Origin: Nocardia africana NBRC 100379
Lineage (GTDB): Bacteria > Actinomycetota > Actinomycetes > Mycobacteriales > Mycobacteriaceae
DNA length: 64,000 nt
Assembly (NCBI RefSeq): GCF_001612635.1
Contig: NZ_BDAV01000020.1
Location: 90,342-154,341, forward strand
Direction of reading: 5' to 3'
Made by a program: the position numbers and the translations under genes. The notes below the pieces were generated by a model. That model had not been told where the DNA came from. It ran no database searches and saw only the letters and a list, made by a program, of their open reading frames with translations. Of the stretch, positions 41,229 through 49,940 are shown in pieces. How positions within the stretch are numbered: the stretch's first letter is position 1; every line of letters starts with the position of its first letter.

Positions 41229-42344
41229 TTGAGCCCGAGCACATTTCACCTCAGCGACATCACCCTGGTCCCGCCGGTCGGCGCGCACAAGGGCCTCATC
41301 GCCGTTCTCCATGCGGTAGAGAAGGCGCTCCGCCAATCGATCGGGTTGCTGGCCTCGGGCAGGCCGTCGGAACAGCCCGACCTGCTGCACAAAATGGAAA
41401 GGCTGGGGCTGCTCCACGACGGACTAGACGACACACACGATTTCGCTGTCATGGTCGACGCCCACGCCTCGACGCTGGAGAAGCTACGCGCCGCCAAGTT
41501 GGCGATCAGCCGCCACGACGAGGATGTCAGCATGGCCTCCTACTCGACCTTCGACACGTCGAACGGAACCTTCACGGCCTGCATGACAAAGGTGCACCGG
41601 CTCCAAAGCACGCTCGAATCCGCGTCGAAGAGAAACACGAGCCACCAACCGTTGCCACCGAGTGAAGAACAGGACCTGATCGGCGCCGCCCTCCACGCCG
41701 TCAGCTATGTGCACAACAAGGTCGACTCTGCCGCGAGGCAGATTCAGCACCAGAAGCGAATTATCGAGAGTTCGGTGCCCACCTACCGTCCCGCCGCGAC
41801 ATATCCGACCGGCGGCAGTGCGGGCGGAGGTGCGACGCCGTGGTCGACGCTCGGCACGCCGGCAGGGCCGGGAAGCATTGTCCCCCTTGCGTTGGCGCCC
41901 GGCGCACCCGGCGCCATACAGGCTGCCCTGAGCCAGCTCAACGTCCACGAAATCGGAGACAACCACCTCCCGGGCAAGCCCTACAACATCGACGGGCCGT
42001 GGTGCGCGGCTTTTGCCACCTGGGCCTGGAAGCAGGCGCACATCCCGCTGAATTGGACCGCCACCAACAGCCAGGGGCTGGCCGTCAGCGTGCCCACGAT
42101 CTGGGCGGACGCACAGCGCCACGGACTCGCCGACAACGCCTCCCGCGCCCGGGTGGGCGATCTCATCGTCCTGAACGGCGTCGGTCACATCGGACTGGTC
42201 GAGAAGGTCGACGCCAACGGCACCATCCACACCATCGAGGGCAATTCGGGTGACGCGGTGCGCGAGCACACCTACCAGCCGGGCAGCAGCTATGTGAACG
42301 GGGTCATCCATCCCCCGGCGCAGAACAACACGGTCGAGGCCTAG
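41229..42344 (+). CDS. CHAP-domain putative peptidoglycan hydrolase with helical N-terminal domain
   Basis: 371 aa. Residues 1-185 are helical with no signal peptide, giving a coiled, WXG/EspC-like impression. A Gly/Pro/Ser linker follows (about 195-225). The C-terminal CHAP domain (about 235-365) has its catalytic Cys in GPWCAAFATWAW, His in GVGHIGLVEKV and a polar residue in TIEGNS. CHAP enzymes cut peptidoglycan peptide or amide bonds. TTG 41229 is used, since the frame begins there with AGCAGG upstream. Lack of a Sec signal suggests export by a type VII or other specialised route, or a cytoplasmic store. Confidence 0.75.
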   Translation: MSPSTFHLSDITLVPPVGAHKGLIAVLHAVEKALRQSIGLLASGRPSEQPDLLHKMERLGLLHDGLDDTHDFAVMVDAHASTLEKLRAAKLAISRHDEDVSMASYSTFDTSNGTFTACMTKVHRLQSTLESASKRNTSHQPLPPSEEQDLIGAALHAVSYVHNKVDSAARQIQHQKRIIESSVPTYRPAATYPTGGSAGGGATPWSTLGTPAGPGSIVPLALAPGAPGAIQAALSQLNVHEIGDNHLPGKPYNIDGPWCAAFATWAWKQAHIPLNWTATNSQGLAVSVPTIWADAQRHGLADNASRARVGDLIVLNGVGHIGLVEKVDANGTIHTIEGNSGDAVREHTYQPGSSYVNGVIHPPAQNNTVEA

Positions 42345-42436
42345 CACCGAGGCCGCGCGATCGTCGGCCGACGTCGGGGAGAACCGCGACCCCGTGATAC
42401 TGGACATCACGCAGTCGATCGACGAGGAGGAGATCT

Positions 42437-43441
42437 GTGCCCGCACTGTTCTTACTCGAACCAGGCCAGGGCCCCGAGGTTTCACTGCAGGGTCTGGTGC
42501 GCCGAAACCCGTGGCTGCGGCTGACTACCGACCCGCTGTTCGTGCACCACGATCGCGGTGCGCCGACACGGCGGGTCGCCCTCGTCTCCGGCGGCGGTTC
42601 CGGCCACGAGCCGATGCACGTCGGATTCGTCGGAATGGGCATGCTCGACGCGGCCGTACCGGGCAAGATCTTCGCCTCGCCGCACAATCGCCAGGTCTAC
42701 GAGGCGAGCAAGGCCGTCGCTCGTGACGGCGGGGTGCTGCATATCGTCAAGAACTACACCGGAGACAAGATCAATTTCGGTATCGCGGCAGAGCGGCTCG
42801 CCGCCGATGGTATCGAGGTCGACCGGGTACTCGTCGACGACGACGTCGCCACCGAATCCGACGAGACGGCGACAGGACGACGCGGGACGGCCGCGACGAT
42901 CGTCGTCGAGAAGATCCTCGGTGCCGCCGCGGACCGCGGTGACAGCCTCACCTCGCTGGCCGCGCTCGGCCGCGAGGTGGCCGAGCACAGCCGCAGTATC
43001 GCGGTGGCCACCGAGGCGCTCACCTCACCGAACAGCGGGACGCGCGCCTTCGAACTCGCAGCGGATCAGCTCGAATACGGGGTGGGAATTCACGGCGAAC
43101 GCGCCTCGACCTCGATCACCAGGCCGCCGCTCGCGGAACTTGTCGACCGGATGCTCACCGACATCCTCACATCGTTGCCCGGTGATCATCGAAAGCCGTT
43201 GCTCCTGTTGATCAATGGGCTCGGCGCGACAACGGAACTCGAGCTCTGCACAGTTCTCGAACTCGCGGCACGCACCCTCACCGCCCGAGGTCACGAAGTC
43301 TCGTCCATCCAGGTCGGCACCTTTGTCGCCGCACTGGACATGCGCGGCTTCTCGATCACCCTCACCCGACTCGCCGACGGCTGGCTCGATCTCTGGCATG
43401 CCCCGACCGGCGCACCCGCGTGGAAGGACGTCGCACGATGA
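42437..43441 (+). CDS. dhaK: Dihydroxyacetone kinase subunit DhaK
   Basis: 334 aa DhaK domain: RRVALVSGGGSGHEPMHVGFVGMGMLDAAVPG and HIVKNYTGDKINFG are signatures, and GVGIHGE contains the His that binds the substrate carbonyl covalently. GTG 42437 has GAGGAGG upstream. It supplies substrate binding for phosphorylation of dihydroxyacetone or a related ketose/triose. It overlaps dhaL by four bases. No dhaM phosphotransfer gene is present, so the pair may use ATP directly or a DhaM encoded elsewhere. Confidence 0.94.
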   Translation: MPALFLLEPGQGPEVSLQGLVRRNPWLRLTTDPLFVHHDRGAPTRRVALVSGGGSGHEPMHVGFVGMGMLDAAVPGKIFASPHNRQVYEASKAVARDGGVLHIVKNYTGDKINFGIAAERLAADGIEVDRVLVDDDVATESDETATGRRGTAATIVVEKILGAAADRGDSLTSLAALGREVAEHSRSIAVATEALTSPNSGTRAFELAADQLEYGVGIHGERASTSITRPPLAELVDRMLTDILTSLPGDHRKPLLLLINGLGATTELELCTVLELAARTLTARGHEVSSIQVGTFVAALDMRGFSITLTRLADGWLDLWHAPTGAPAWKDVAR

Positions 43442-44103
43442 CCAGTGAGGCGATGAAGACACTCGACAGCCTCGTTGCCCGGCTGCAGGAGGTGTTCGTC
43501 GCGGCCGAGCCCGCACTGACAACGCTGGACGAGATCACCGGCGACGGAGATTTCGGTGTCAATCTGCGCGAGGGTTTCGCCGAGGTCGCCGATCGCCTCG
43601 CCGCACCGGACTCCCCCGCCCCCTGGGATACGGTGCGAGCGGTCTTCCTCGACGAGGTCGGAGGCACCAGCGGCCCGCTGTTCGGACTGCTGTTCCAATC
43701 ACTCGGTACCCGTGCGGCCCAGTCGGATTCCTACCTCGACGCCCTCAGGGTCGGCATCGGCGATGGGCTGGCCGCCATCCAGCGCGTCGGCGAGGCGGAA
43801 GTCGGCGACCGCACCATGGTCGACGCGCTCGCTCCCGCCGCCGAGGCGCTGAGTGGCGACGATGTCGCCGCGATGGTGAACGGCGCCGTGGACGGGGCGC
43901 TGTCCACCGCGACCCTACGGGCACGGCGCGGTCGCGCGAGTTACCTCGGCGAGCGCGCCGTCGGGCACCCCGACCCGGGTGCGGTGGGCGTGGCGCTGCT
44001 GCTGTGTGTGCTCGCCGAGCCGGTATGCGGGACGGGGGTATCGAACAGGGAGCGGGAGCGTCTGCTCGAGTCGGTATCCCGGGCGGCACCGGACAACAAT
44101 TGA
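43438..44103 (+). CDS. dhaL: Dihydroxyacetone kinase subunit DhaL
   Basis: 221 aa, nucleotide-binding subunit. DEITGDGDFGVNLREGF holds the Asp cluster that chelates Mg-ADP/ATP, and EVGDRTMVDALAPAAEAL and RRGRASYLGERAVGHPDPGAVGVALLL are typical of the family. ATG 43438 lies in the stop of dhaK (ATGA), giving strict translational coupling. Together they phosphorylate dihydroxyacetone (or a C4 sugar). Confidence 0.94.
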   Translation: MTSEAMKTLDSLVARLQEVFVAAEPALTTLDEITGDGDFGVNLREGFAEVADRLAAPDSPAPWDTVRAVFLDEVGGTSGPLFGLLFQSLGTRAAQSDSYLDALRVGIGDGLAAIQRVGEAEVGDRTMVDALAPAAEALSGDDVAAMVNGAVDGALSTATLRARRGRASYLGERAVGHPDPGAVGVALLLCVLAEPVCGTGVSNRERERLLESVSRAAPDNN

Positions 44104-44382
44104 GGCGCAGGAGTTTTCGGAATTCCGAGACGATCGGTCGGCGAACAAGCATCTCGGCTCCGACAGCACCACCCTGGTGACTGCTCATGCGGTTGCGAGT
44201 TCGCCGATGCCGGTACCTCAGGCGGCTGTCGGCCACGTCGAGGCTGGGCCGTGACAATCCCGGAGAAGTGCAGCCGAGTGGCGCCGATGAGCACCGTCGA
44301 AACTTCCTTCCATTGGGAAGTACTTTCGGGTATACATACGATTTCGGGAATTGTTCTGCGGTACAGCGAAAGTGAGAACGTG
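44104..44382. other. Intergenic region
   Basis: 279 bases before the secreted-protein gene. A perfect 12-bp palindrome, TCGGAATTCCGA (44117-44128), lies 13 bases after dhaL, and an AT-rich promoter-like stretch (TATACAT around 44330) precedes the next start. Confidence 0.4.
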
Positions 44383-44793
44383 GTGTCCCTCCCCAAGAGA
44401 AGAACCCGTCGGCTGTCGATCATGGGCGCGGCGATATCCGGCCTCGCGGCCGTGACCGTATCGACAACCGTCGGAGCGGGATCCGCTCAGGCGCTGCGCC
44501 CTCGTGAAGCGTTCTGCTCCGCGGCTCCGGTCGACAGCCGCGTCGATATCAAATGCACGAATACCGACGTGGGCCCGGCAACCGCCGGAATATTCGTCAT
44601 GTGCAGCGACCTCCGCCCGCTGGTCCAAGAGGTACGAATTCGCCCCGAATCCACAATCGAGGTGAGCCAGGACTGCGGCCCCGGCGCCCACCCGATCTCG
44701 TGGAACGTCAACGCCAAGAGCGATCACGAGCGCGACCGCGAACGCGACGCCGAGATCGACCACGAACGCCTGTCCGGCCACAATCACATCTGA
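44383..44793 (+). CDS. Secreted protein of unknown function, 136 aa
   Basis: From GTG 44383 (a GTG three bases earlier is equally possible): SLPKRRTRRLSIMGAAISGLAAVTVSTTVGAGSAQALRP is a basic n-region plus hydrophobic core with an AQA cleavage site near residue 35. The mature part has four cysteines (EAFCSAAP, IKCTNTD, VMCSDL, SQDCGPG), fitting two disulfides, and a highly charged, probably disordered tail rich in Asp/Glu/Arg/His. No family recognised. Confidence 0.6.
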   Translation: MSLPKRRTRRLSIMGAAISGLAAVTVSTTVGAGSAQALRPREAFCSAAPVDSRVDIKCTNTDVGPATAGIFVMCSDLRPLVQEVRIRPESTIEVSQDCGPGAHPISWNVNAKSDHERDRERDAEIDHERLSGHNHI

Positions 44794-45273
44794 GGTCGCT
44801 GGCCCCACGCTCTCGGCCAATCGATAGGGCGGTGCGACGCTCGGTAGCCGTGGTTCCGGCCAGATCACGGCGGGAGGATGGTCGTCTCCGCCATGATCCA
44901 GCCACCGTCAAATCCCCTGCGGCGTCGGCGAATTCTCGTAGCCGTTCAGAACAGCCGCATTCGGGTCCGGCGCCTGTCCCTCCGTCGCTGACAGGTAGGT
45001 CGCCAGAGGTATTCCGCATCGGAACGCTCTCGCTGGGCCGTCTTCCTTCTCGGTCGAGAAGATCCCCGCGACCGCGTGCGTCGGATCCGAGGTGCTTGCT
45101 CGGAAACGGTTACGCAGCACCCGTATCCGCGAGCTACGTCCGGCCCAGTGGACGGTACGGGGATCGCGCAGCTCCAGTATCGTGTTCGCGTTCGCAAGGG
45201 CGGGAGGCGTTCCAGGTGGGGCACCCACAGGCGTGGGCCCGAACACCGGGGGCAAACATGATGGGATTACTCG
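44794..45273. other. Intergenic region without a supported gene
   Basis: A 480-base stretch. A minus-strand frame (45363-44908) reads partly protein-like (LRDPRTVHWAGRSSRIRVLRNRFRA) but overlaps the kinase start and has no recognised family. The plus strand should contain the kinase promoter. I call no gene. Confidence 0.35.
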
Positions 45274-46734
45274 ATGTTGAACGAGGGTGATGTCTTCGCG
45301 GGCTACACCATTCGGGGTGTGCTGGGCCGCGGCGGCATGGGTTCGGTGTATCTGGCCCAGCACCCGCGACTACCGCGGCTGGTTGCACTCAAACTGTTGA
45401 ATCGGGAACTGTTCGCCGACGACGAGATGCGCGCCCGCTTCGAACGCGAAGCCGATGTTGTTGCGTGCCTGGACCATCCGAGCATCGTCACGGTGTTCGA
45501 CCGTGGTGTCGAGACCGCGCAGCCGTGGATTTCCATGCCCTACATCGACGGTGTCGATGCCGCGTCGGTACCCCCGGCCGGCTACCCGCCGCAGCGTGCG
45601 GTGCGGATCGTCGGGCACATCGCGGCCGCGCTCGACTATGCCCACGCAAACGGTGTACTGCACCGCGACGTCAAACCAGCGAACATCCTGCTGGCCGACC
45701 CCACCGGCGGAGAGCGGGTATTCCTGACCGATTTCGGCATTGCCCGGCTGCGCGACGACGCCAGCCACCTGACGCGGACAGGTTCGGTCAACGCAACGAT
45801 CGCCTATGCCGCGCCTGAGCAGCTGTCCGGTATCGCCCTCGACGGGCGCGCGGATCAGTATTCGCTGGCGTGCACGCTGTTCTGGTTGCTGACCGGCCGG
45901 ACGCCGTTCCAATCGACGAATACCGCTGCGGTCATCGCAGGTCACTTGCAGCAGCAGCCGCCACCGATCCGGGCGATCCGCCCGGACTTGCCGTCGGCTC
46001 TCGAGTTGGTACTCGCGCGGGGATTGGCCAAACGGCCCGAGGAACGTTTCGCGTCCTGTTCGGAGTTCGCGATGGCCGCGTGGCAAGCACTGACTGTTCC
46101 GAATCCAGTCGCGAGTCGACCTGCCGCCCCGGTCGTCGGAGCCGGCAACCGAACGGTGCGTGCCACTTCACGCAAGCGGGTCGTGGGTATCTGCACGGCA
46201 CTGGTGGTCGCGCTCGGGATCGGAATCGGAGTTGTCGTCGCAGTATTCGCGGACTCGGGTTCGTCCGAATCGGCGGTGAGCACGCCGCCCGCCGCGCCGA
46301 AGCCGGCCGCTGCCGACGTCGCGTGGGATCCGTGTTCCATTTCCGATCCCGACGCGAGAGCAGCCGGGCTGAATCCGGCGAAGAAGACGCCCGACGTCAG
46401 TGCAGACAAAAGCGTCGGAAAGGCGACGTGCACCTGGCTGAGTGACAGCTGGTACATGCTGCAGATCGACTCCATCGCCGCCCAGACGTTTGCCAAATCC
46501 TTCGATCTGGAAAACCTGTCGAACCCGAAGGACGTGACCGTGGGCGGACGCCCCGCCGTACTCTTCTATCGCCCGGAAAGCCCGGACTACTGCACGATCG
46601 GATTCGACATACCGAACAACCCTATCTATTTCGCCGCGGCGGCCAAGCTCTCCGCCGATCAAAAAGGGGATATCTGTGCCGAGGCCACGAAGATGGCGAG
46701 CGTGCTCTCGAAGGACATTCCGGCACGGAAGTAG
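45274..46734 (+). CDS. Receptor Ser/Thr protein kinase with extracellular DUF3558-like domain
   Basis: 486 aa. The PknB-type kinase domain (residues 8-270) has the glycine loop GRGGMGSVYLA, Lys40, catalytic HRDVKPAN (Asp132), DFG at 153-155 and APE at 180-182. A single transmembrane helix spans about 303-326. The extracellular part begins AWDPCSISDPDARAAGLNP and has four cysteines. It matches the DUF3558 pattern (D-P-C start, Cys-W strand) found in actinobacterial lipoproteins. PASTA repeats are absent. The kinase probably senses an envelope ligand through this domain. No obvious substrate gene is adjacent. Confidence 0.9.
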   Translation: MLNEGDVFAGYTIRGVLGRGGMGSVYLAQHPRLPRLVALKLLNRELFADDEMRARFEREADVVACLDHPSIVTVFDRGVETAQPWISMPYIDGVDAASVPPAGYPPQRAVRIVGHIAAALDYAHANGVLHRDVKPANILLADPTGGERVFLTDFGIARLRDDASHLTRTGSVNATIAYAAPEQLSGIALDGRADQYSLACTLFWLLTGRTPFQSTNTAAVIAGHLQQQPPPIRAIRPDLPSALELVLARGLAKRPEERFASCSEFAMAAWQALTVPNPVASRPAAPVVGAGNRTVRATSRKRVVGICTALVVALGIGIGVVVAVFADSGSSESAVSTPPAAPKPAAADVAWDPCSISDPDARAAGLNPAKKTPDVSADKSVGKATCTWLSDSWYMLQIDSIAAQTFAKSFDLENLSNPKDVTVGGRPAVLFYRPESPDYCTIGFDIPNNPIYFAAAAKLSADQKGDICAEATKMASVLSKDIPARK

Positions 46735-46907
46735 CCGAAGGCGGGATTTATCCGCTGCCCGGTACACAATCAGCCGCCAATCGTGCTCGCGCCCCGCGCC
46801 GACGGGCACCCGTGGAATGACAGCGCCGCGATAATCGGCCTCACGGCGGGTAGTCGCAGGGTGTTGTCGCCCGGTCGAGTCCTGGCACCTTCAACGAGGG
46901 AGCTGAT

Positions 46908-48425
46908 ATGGCATCCACCACCGCGCAGCAGTCGGGCAAGCTCGACCGCAGTGTCATCGTCACGGGACTCGTCATCGTGTCCGGCATGATCATGGTGGTT
47001 CTCGACACCACCATCGTGAACGTCGCCCTGGATTCGTTGAGCACCGAACTCGGCGCGACCCTGTCCACAACGCAGTGGGTGGTCACCGGTTACCTGCTCG
47101 CGGTGGCGCTGGTCATCCCGGTCACCGGATGGGCGATGGACCGGTTCGGACCCAAACCGGTCTGGCTCACCGCGGTGAGTCTGTTCGTGGCGGGCTCGGC
47201 TCTGTGCGCGGCCGCCTGGTCCATCGAAAGCCTGATCGCCTTCCGCGTCCTGCAGGGACTCGGCGGCGGCATGCTGTTGCCCGCCGGTCAGGCGATCATC
47301 ACACGAGCCGCGGGCCCGCAACGCCTCGGCCGGGCCATGGCCATCCTCGGTGTCCCGATGCTGCTGGGACCGGTATTCGGCCCGGTGATCGGGGGCCTGC
47401 TGGTCCAGTACGCGAGCTGGCACTGGATCTTCCTCGTCAACGTCCCGGTCGGCGCCTTCGCCCTCGCGCTCGCGGTCTGGAAGCTCCCGCGCGGTGACAC
47501 CGTGCCCGAACACGGGCGTCTCGACCTGCGGGGACTGATCCTGCTGTCCGGTAGCCTCGTGTGCCTGCTCTATGGGCTTTCCGAAGCCAGCTCACACGGC
47601 GGTTTCACCGACTGGGGTGTGCTCGGCTGGCTCATCGGCGGCGTCGCGGGCCTGGCGCTGTACACCTGGCACAGCCTGCGCAAGGGAGCCGACTCGATCG
47701 TCGACGTCCGCCTGCTCACCAACCGGCTGTTCGCCGGCGGAACCATCGCGGTCTTCCTCGTCGCCATCGGACTGTTCGGCGGCATGCTGCTGCTCCCGCT
47801 GTATTACCAGACCGTGCGCGGACAGGGCCCGCTCGGCGCCGGCCTGCTGCTCGCACCCCAGGGGCTGGGCGCGATCGTGGCGGTCGTGATCGGTGGCCGG
47901 CTCACCGACCGTATCGGCGCCGGCTACGTGGTTCCCGTCGGCGTCGTGCTCGGCCTCATCGGCACCCTCCCGTTCACGCACGTGGGCACCGACACCTCCT
48001 ACGTCTGGCTCTGTGTGGCCCTGTTCGTGCGCGGCATGGGCCTCGGTGCGGTGATGATGCCGACCATCTCGGCTGCCTACACGGAACTCGGCAAGGACGC
48101 CGTGACACGCGCGGCACCCACACTCTCCGCCATTCAGCAGGTCGGCGCGTCGCTCGGCAGCGCCTTGCTCGTGACGGCGCTGACGCAGCACCTCTCGAGA
48201 CTGCTGACCGAGCACGGAATGCCCTCCGGCAGCGGCGGTTCCGGGCAGATCAGCTCCGTCCCGCCCCAACTGATGCCGGTCGTCGGACCGTTGCTCGCCG
48301 ACTCCTTCGGCTTCGCGTTCTGGGTGGCGTTCGGGCTCACCGCGGTGATCATCGTTCCGGCCATGTTCCTGCCCCGCCACGCTGCGCGGGAGCGGGAGGA
48401 GACTCCTGTAGCGCCGGGCATCTGA
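46908..48425 (+). CDS. MFS multidrug efflux transporter, DHA2 (14-TMS) family
   Basis: 505 aa with fourteen hydrophobic segments. Motif D1-like MVVLDTTIVNVALDSL in the first helix, GWAMDRFGPKPVW (motif A) after helix 2, and the motif C-type stretch ILGVPMLLGPVFGPVIGG place it in the EmrB/QacA group of proton-driven drug exporters. GAGGGAG upstream fixes ATG 46908. The substrate range cannot be read. No TetR/MarR partner is adjacent. Confidence 0.92.
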   Translation: MASTTAQQSGKLDRSVIVTGLVIVSGMIMVVLDTTIVNVALDSLSTELGATLSTTQWVVTGYLLAVALVIPVTGWAMDRFGPKPVWLTAVSLFVAGSALCAAAWSIESLIAFRVLQGLGGGMLLPAGQAIITRAAGPQRLGRAMAILGVPMLLGPVFGPVIGGLLVQYASWHWIFLVNVPVGAFALALAVWKLPRGDTVPEHGRLDLRGLILLSGSLVCLLYGLSEASSHGGFTDWGVLGWLIGGVAGLALYTWHSLRKGADSIVDVRLLTNRLFAGGTIAVFLVAIGLFGGMLLLPLYYQTVRGQGPLGAGLLLAPQGLGAIVAVVIGGRLTDRIGAGYVVPVGVVLGLIGTLPFTHVGTDTSYVWLCVALFVRGMGLGAVMMPTISAAYTELGKDAVTRAAPTLSAIQQVGASLGSALLVTALTQHLSRLLTEHGMPSGSGGSGQISSVPPQLMPVVGPLLADSFGFAFWVAFGLTAVIIVPAMFLPRHAAREREETPVAPGI

Positions 48426-48480
48426 TCGAGTCTGGTCGCGAAACTCGTCGCTGCCGCGGATCTTTCGTCTGCTCAGGCAA

Positions 48481-48654
48481 GTCACCAGCGCCGCAGCGTC
48501 ATTCGCGGTCCGATCGCCTGAACCGAAGAACTCAATCGAACGTGACGGCGAGAAGCTGAGCTACGTCCTGGCCCAGGTGTACCGTATCGACAACGGAAAG
48601 CTCGTCGAGTATGGGGAGTATCCGGAACCGGCCTTTTACCACGCGTGGCGATGA
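48481..48654 (+). pseudogene. Remnant of a SnoaL/NTF2-like gene
   Basis: One frame ending in TGA 48652-48654 encodes SIERDGEKLSYVLAQVYRIDNGKLVEYGEYPEPAFYHAWR, the recognisable last strands of an NTF2/SnoaL-like domain (the VYRIDNGKLVEYGE pattern). Upstream the frame loses similarity and has no start with a ribosome site, so only about 40 residues of a usual 130 remain. Confidence 0.5.
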
Positions 48655-48773
48655 GATCGACTCAGATCTTTTGGGCGGCGCTGCGATTCGCAGGGTCGGC
48701 CGACTCCGGATGCCTGACCAACCGCTACCGCCCTACTGGAGAAGTATCCGGTCCCCGACGTGAGCGAGGTGAA

Positions 48774-49709
48774 ATGAAAATGAACCGGCGTCAGCGTTGG
48801 ACGGCTGACGCGATACCGGATCAATCGGGGCGCACTGTCGTTGTAACAGGCGCTAATTCGGGTATCGGGTACGAGATCGCCGCTGCTCTTGCGCGTCGCG
48901 GAGCCCGCACCGTGCTCGCCGTGCGAGACATCGGCGCGGGAACCGAAGCTGCCGCCAGAATCGCCGACTCTCAACTCGGCGCTACCGTCAGCGTGCAGCA
49001 GCTCGATCTCGCATCCATGCGATCTGTCAGATCCGCGGCCGCCGAACTGCGCGCAAGCTACCCCCGCATTGACCTGTTGATCAACAACGCGGGGCTGGTC
49101 GCGTTTACGAAGGGATCCACCGAGGAGGGCTTCGAACTCCACTTCGGCGTGTGTCACCTCGGACACTTCGCGCTGACAGGCTTGCTCTTGGATACGCTGA
49201 TGAACACACCCGGAGCCCGAATCGTGACCGTAAGCAGTTTCGGTCACCGCATGGCTGGTGACGGCATCGACTTCGCCGACCCACACTGGCAACGGCGTCC
49301 CTACAAGTGGGTACACGCCTACGGCCAGGCCAAGCTCGCCAACCTGCTCTTCACATACGAACTCCAACGTCGGCTGGCTGCGGCCTCAGGTACGAACGCC
49401 ATCGCCGTGGCAGCGCACCCGGGCACGACGAAGACACACCTCGTCAGGGACGCCCCGATATCCATACGGCTGCAGAACAGACTGCTCGGCAGCTTGCGTC
49501 AAGGCGCTGCGATGGGAGCACTGCCGATATTGCGCGCCGCAACGGATCCCGCAGTTGTAGGCGGCCAATACTTCGGTCCCAGAGGACTGGGCGAACTACG
49601 AGGCCATCCCCGGATCGTCAGCTCGTCTGCCACCTCCCGCAATGCCCTGCTTCAGCGCAGATTATGGGAGATGTCCGAGGACCTCACCGGTGTTCGGTAT
49701 TCCATATGA
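48774..49709 (+). CDS. Short-chain dehydrogenase/reductase
   Basis: 311 aa SDR of the retinol-dehydrogenase-like group. The cofactor loop is VVVTGANSGIGYEIA near residue 17, followed by LDLASMRSVR, LINNAGLV, the catalytic Ser in VTVSSFGHRM and the YGQAK motif (Tyr and Lys). ATG 48774 after GAGCGAGG is preferred over ATGs 129 bases upstream that run through the NTF2-like remnant. Substrate unknown. Its stop overlaps a 47-codon frame by four bases. Confidence 0.88.
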   Translation: MKMNRRQRWTADAIPDQSGRTVVVTGANSGIGYEIAAALARRGARTVLAVRDIGAGTEAAARIADSQLGATVSVQQLDLASMRSVRSAAAELRASYPRIDLLINNAGLVAFTKGSTEEGFELHFGVCHLGHFALTGLLLDTLMNTPGARIVTVSSFGHRMAGDGIDFADPHWQRRPYKWVHAYGQAKLANLLFTYELQRRLAAASGTNAIAVAAHPGTTKTHLVRDAPISIRLQNRLLGSLRQGAAMGALPILRAATDPAVVGGQYFGPRGLGELRGHPRIVSSSATSRNALLQRRLWEMSEDLTGVRYSI

Positions 49710-49849
49710 CCACCGACGAAGCAGTATCTGCAGTCTTTCGGGGGACGGAAGTTCACATGTCGATGGAGAACCACCAACCGCAAGTGGTGTCTGAACCCGG
49801 TGGGATAGCGATCACCACCGCCGTCGGCAGCGTGTCGGTAGACCTGTGA
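49706..49849 (+). CDS. Possible coupled small protein, 47 aa
   Basis: ATG 49706 overlaps the SDR stop (ATGA). The frame encodes MTTDEAVSAVFRGTEVHMSMENHQPQVVSEPGGIAITTAVGSVSVDL, with plausible composition but no family. The overlap is the best argument for its reality. Confidence 0.35.
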   Translation: MTTDEAVSAVFRGTEVHMSMENHQPQVVSEPGGIAITTAVGSVSVDL

Positions 49850-49940
49850 CGGTGGGGCTCCGGAGGGAGCGGGGGGTTCAGTATCGAGTGACCGAGGTGA
49901 CCTGAAGCCATATCCGGGCTCGGTGTTCGGCATGACGGAG

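Noticed and set aside
44908..45363. 151-aa minus-strand frame before the kinase gene
   Set aside because: Parts look protein-like, but it overlaps the kinase start antisense and no homology or ribosome site supports it.
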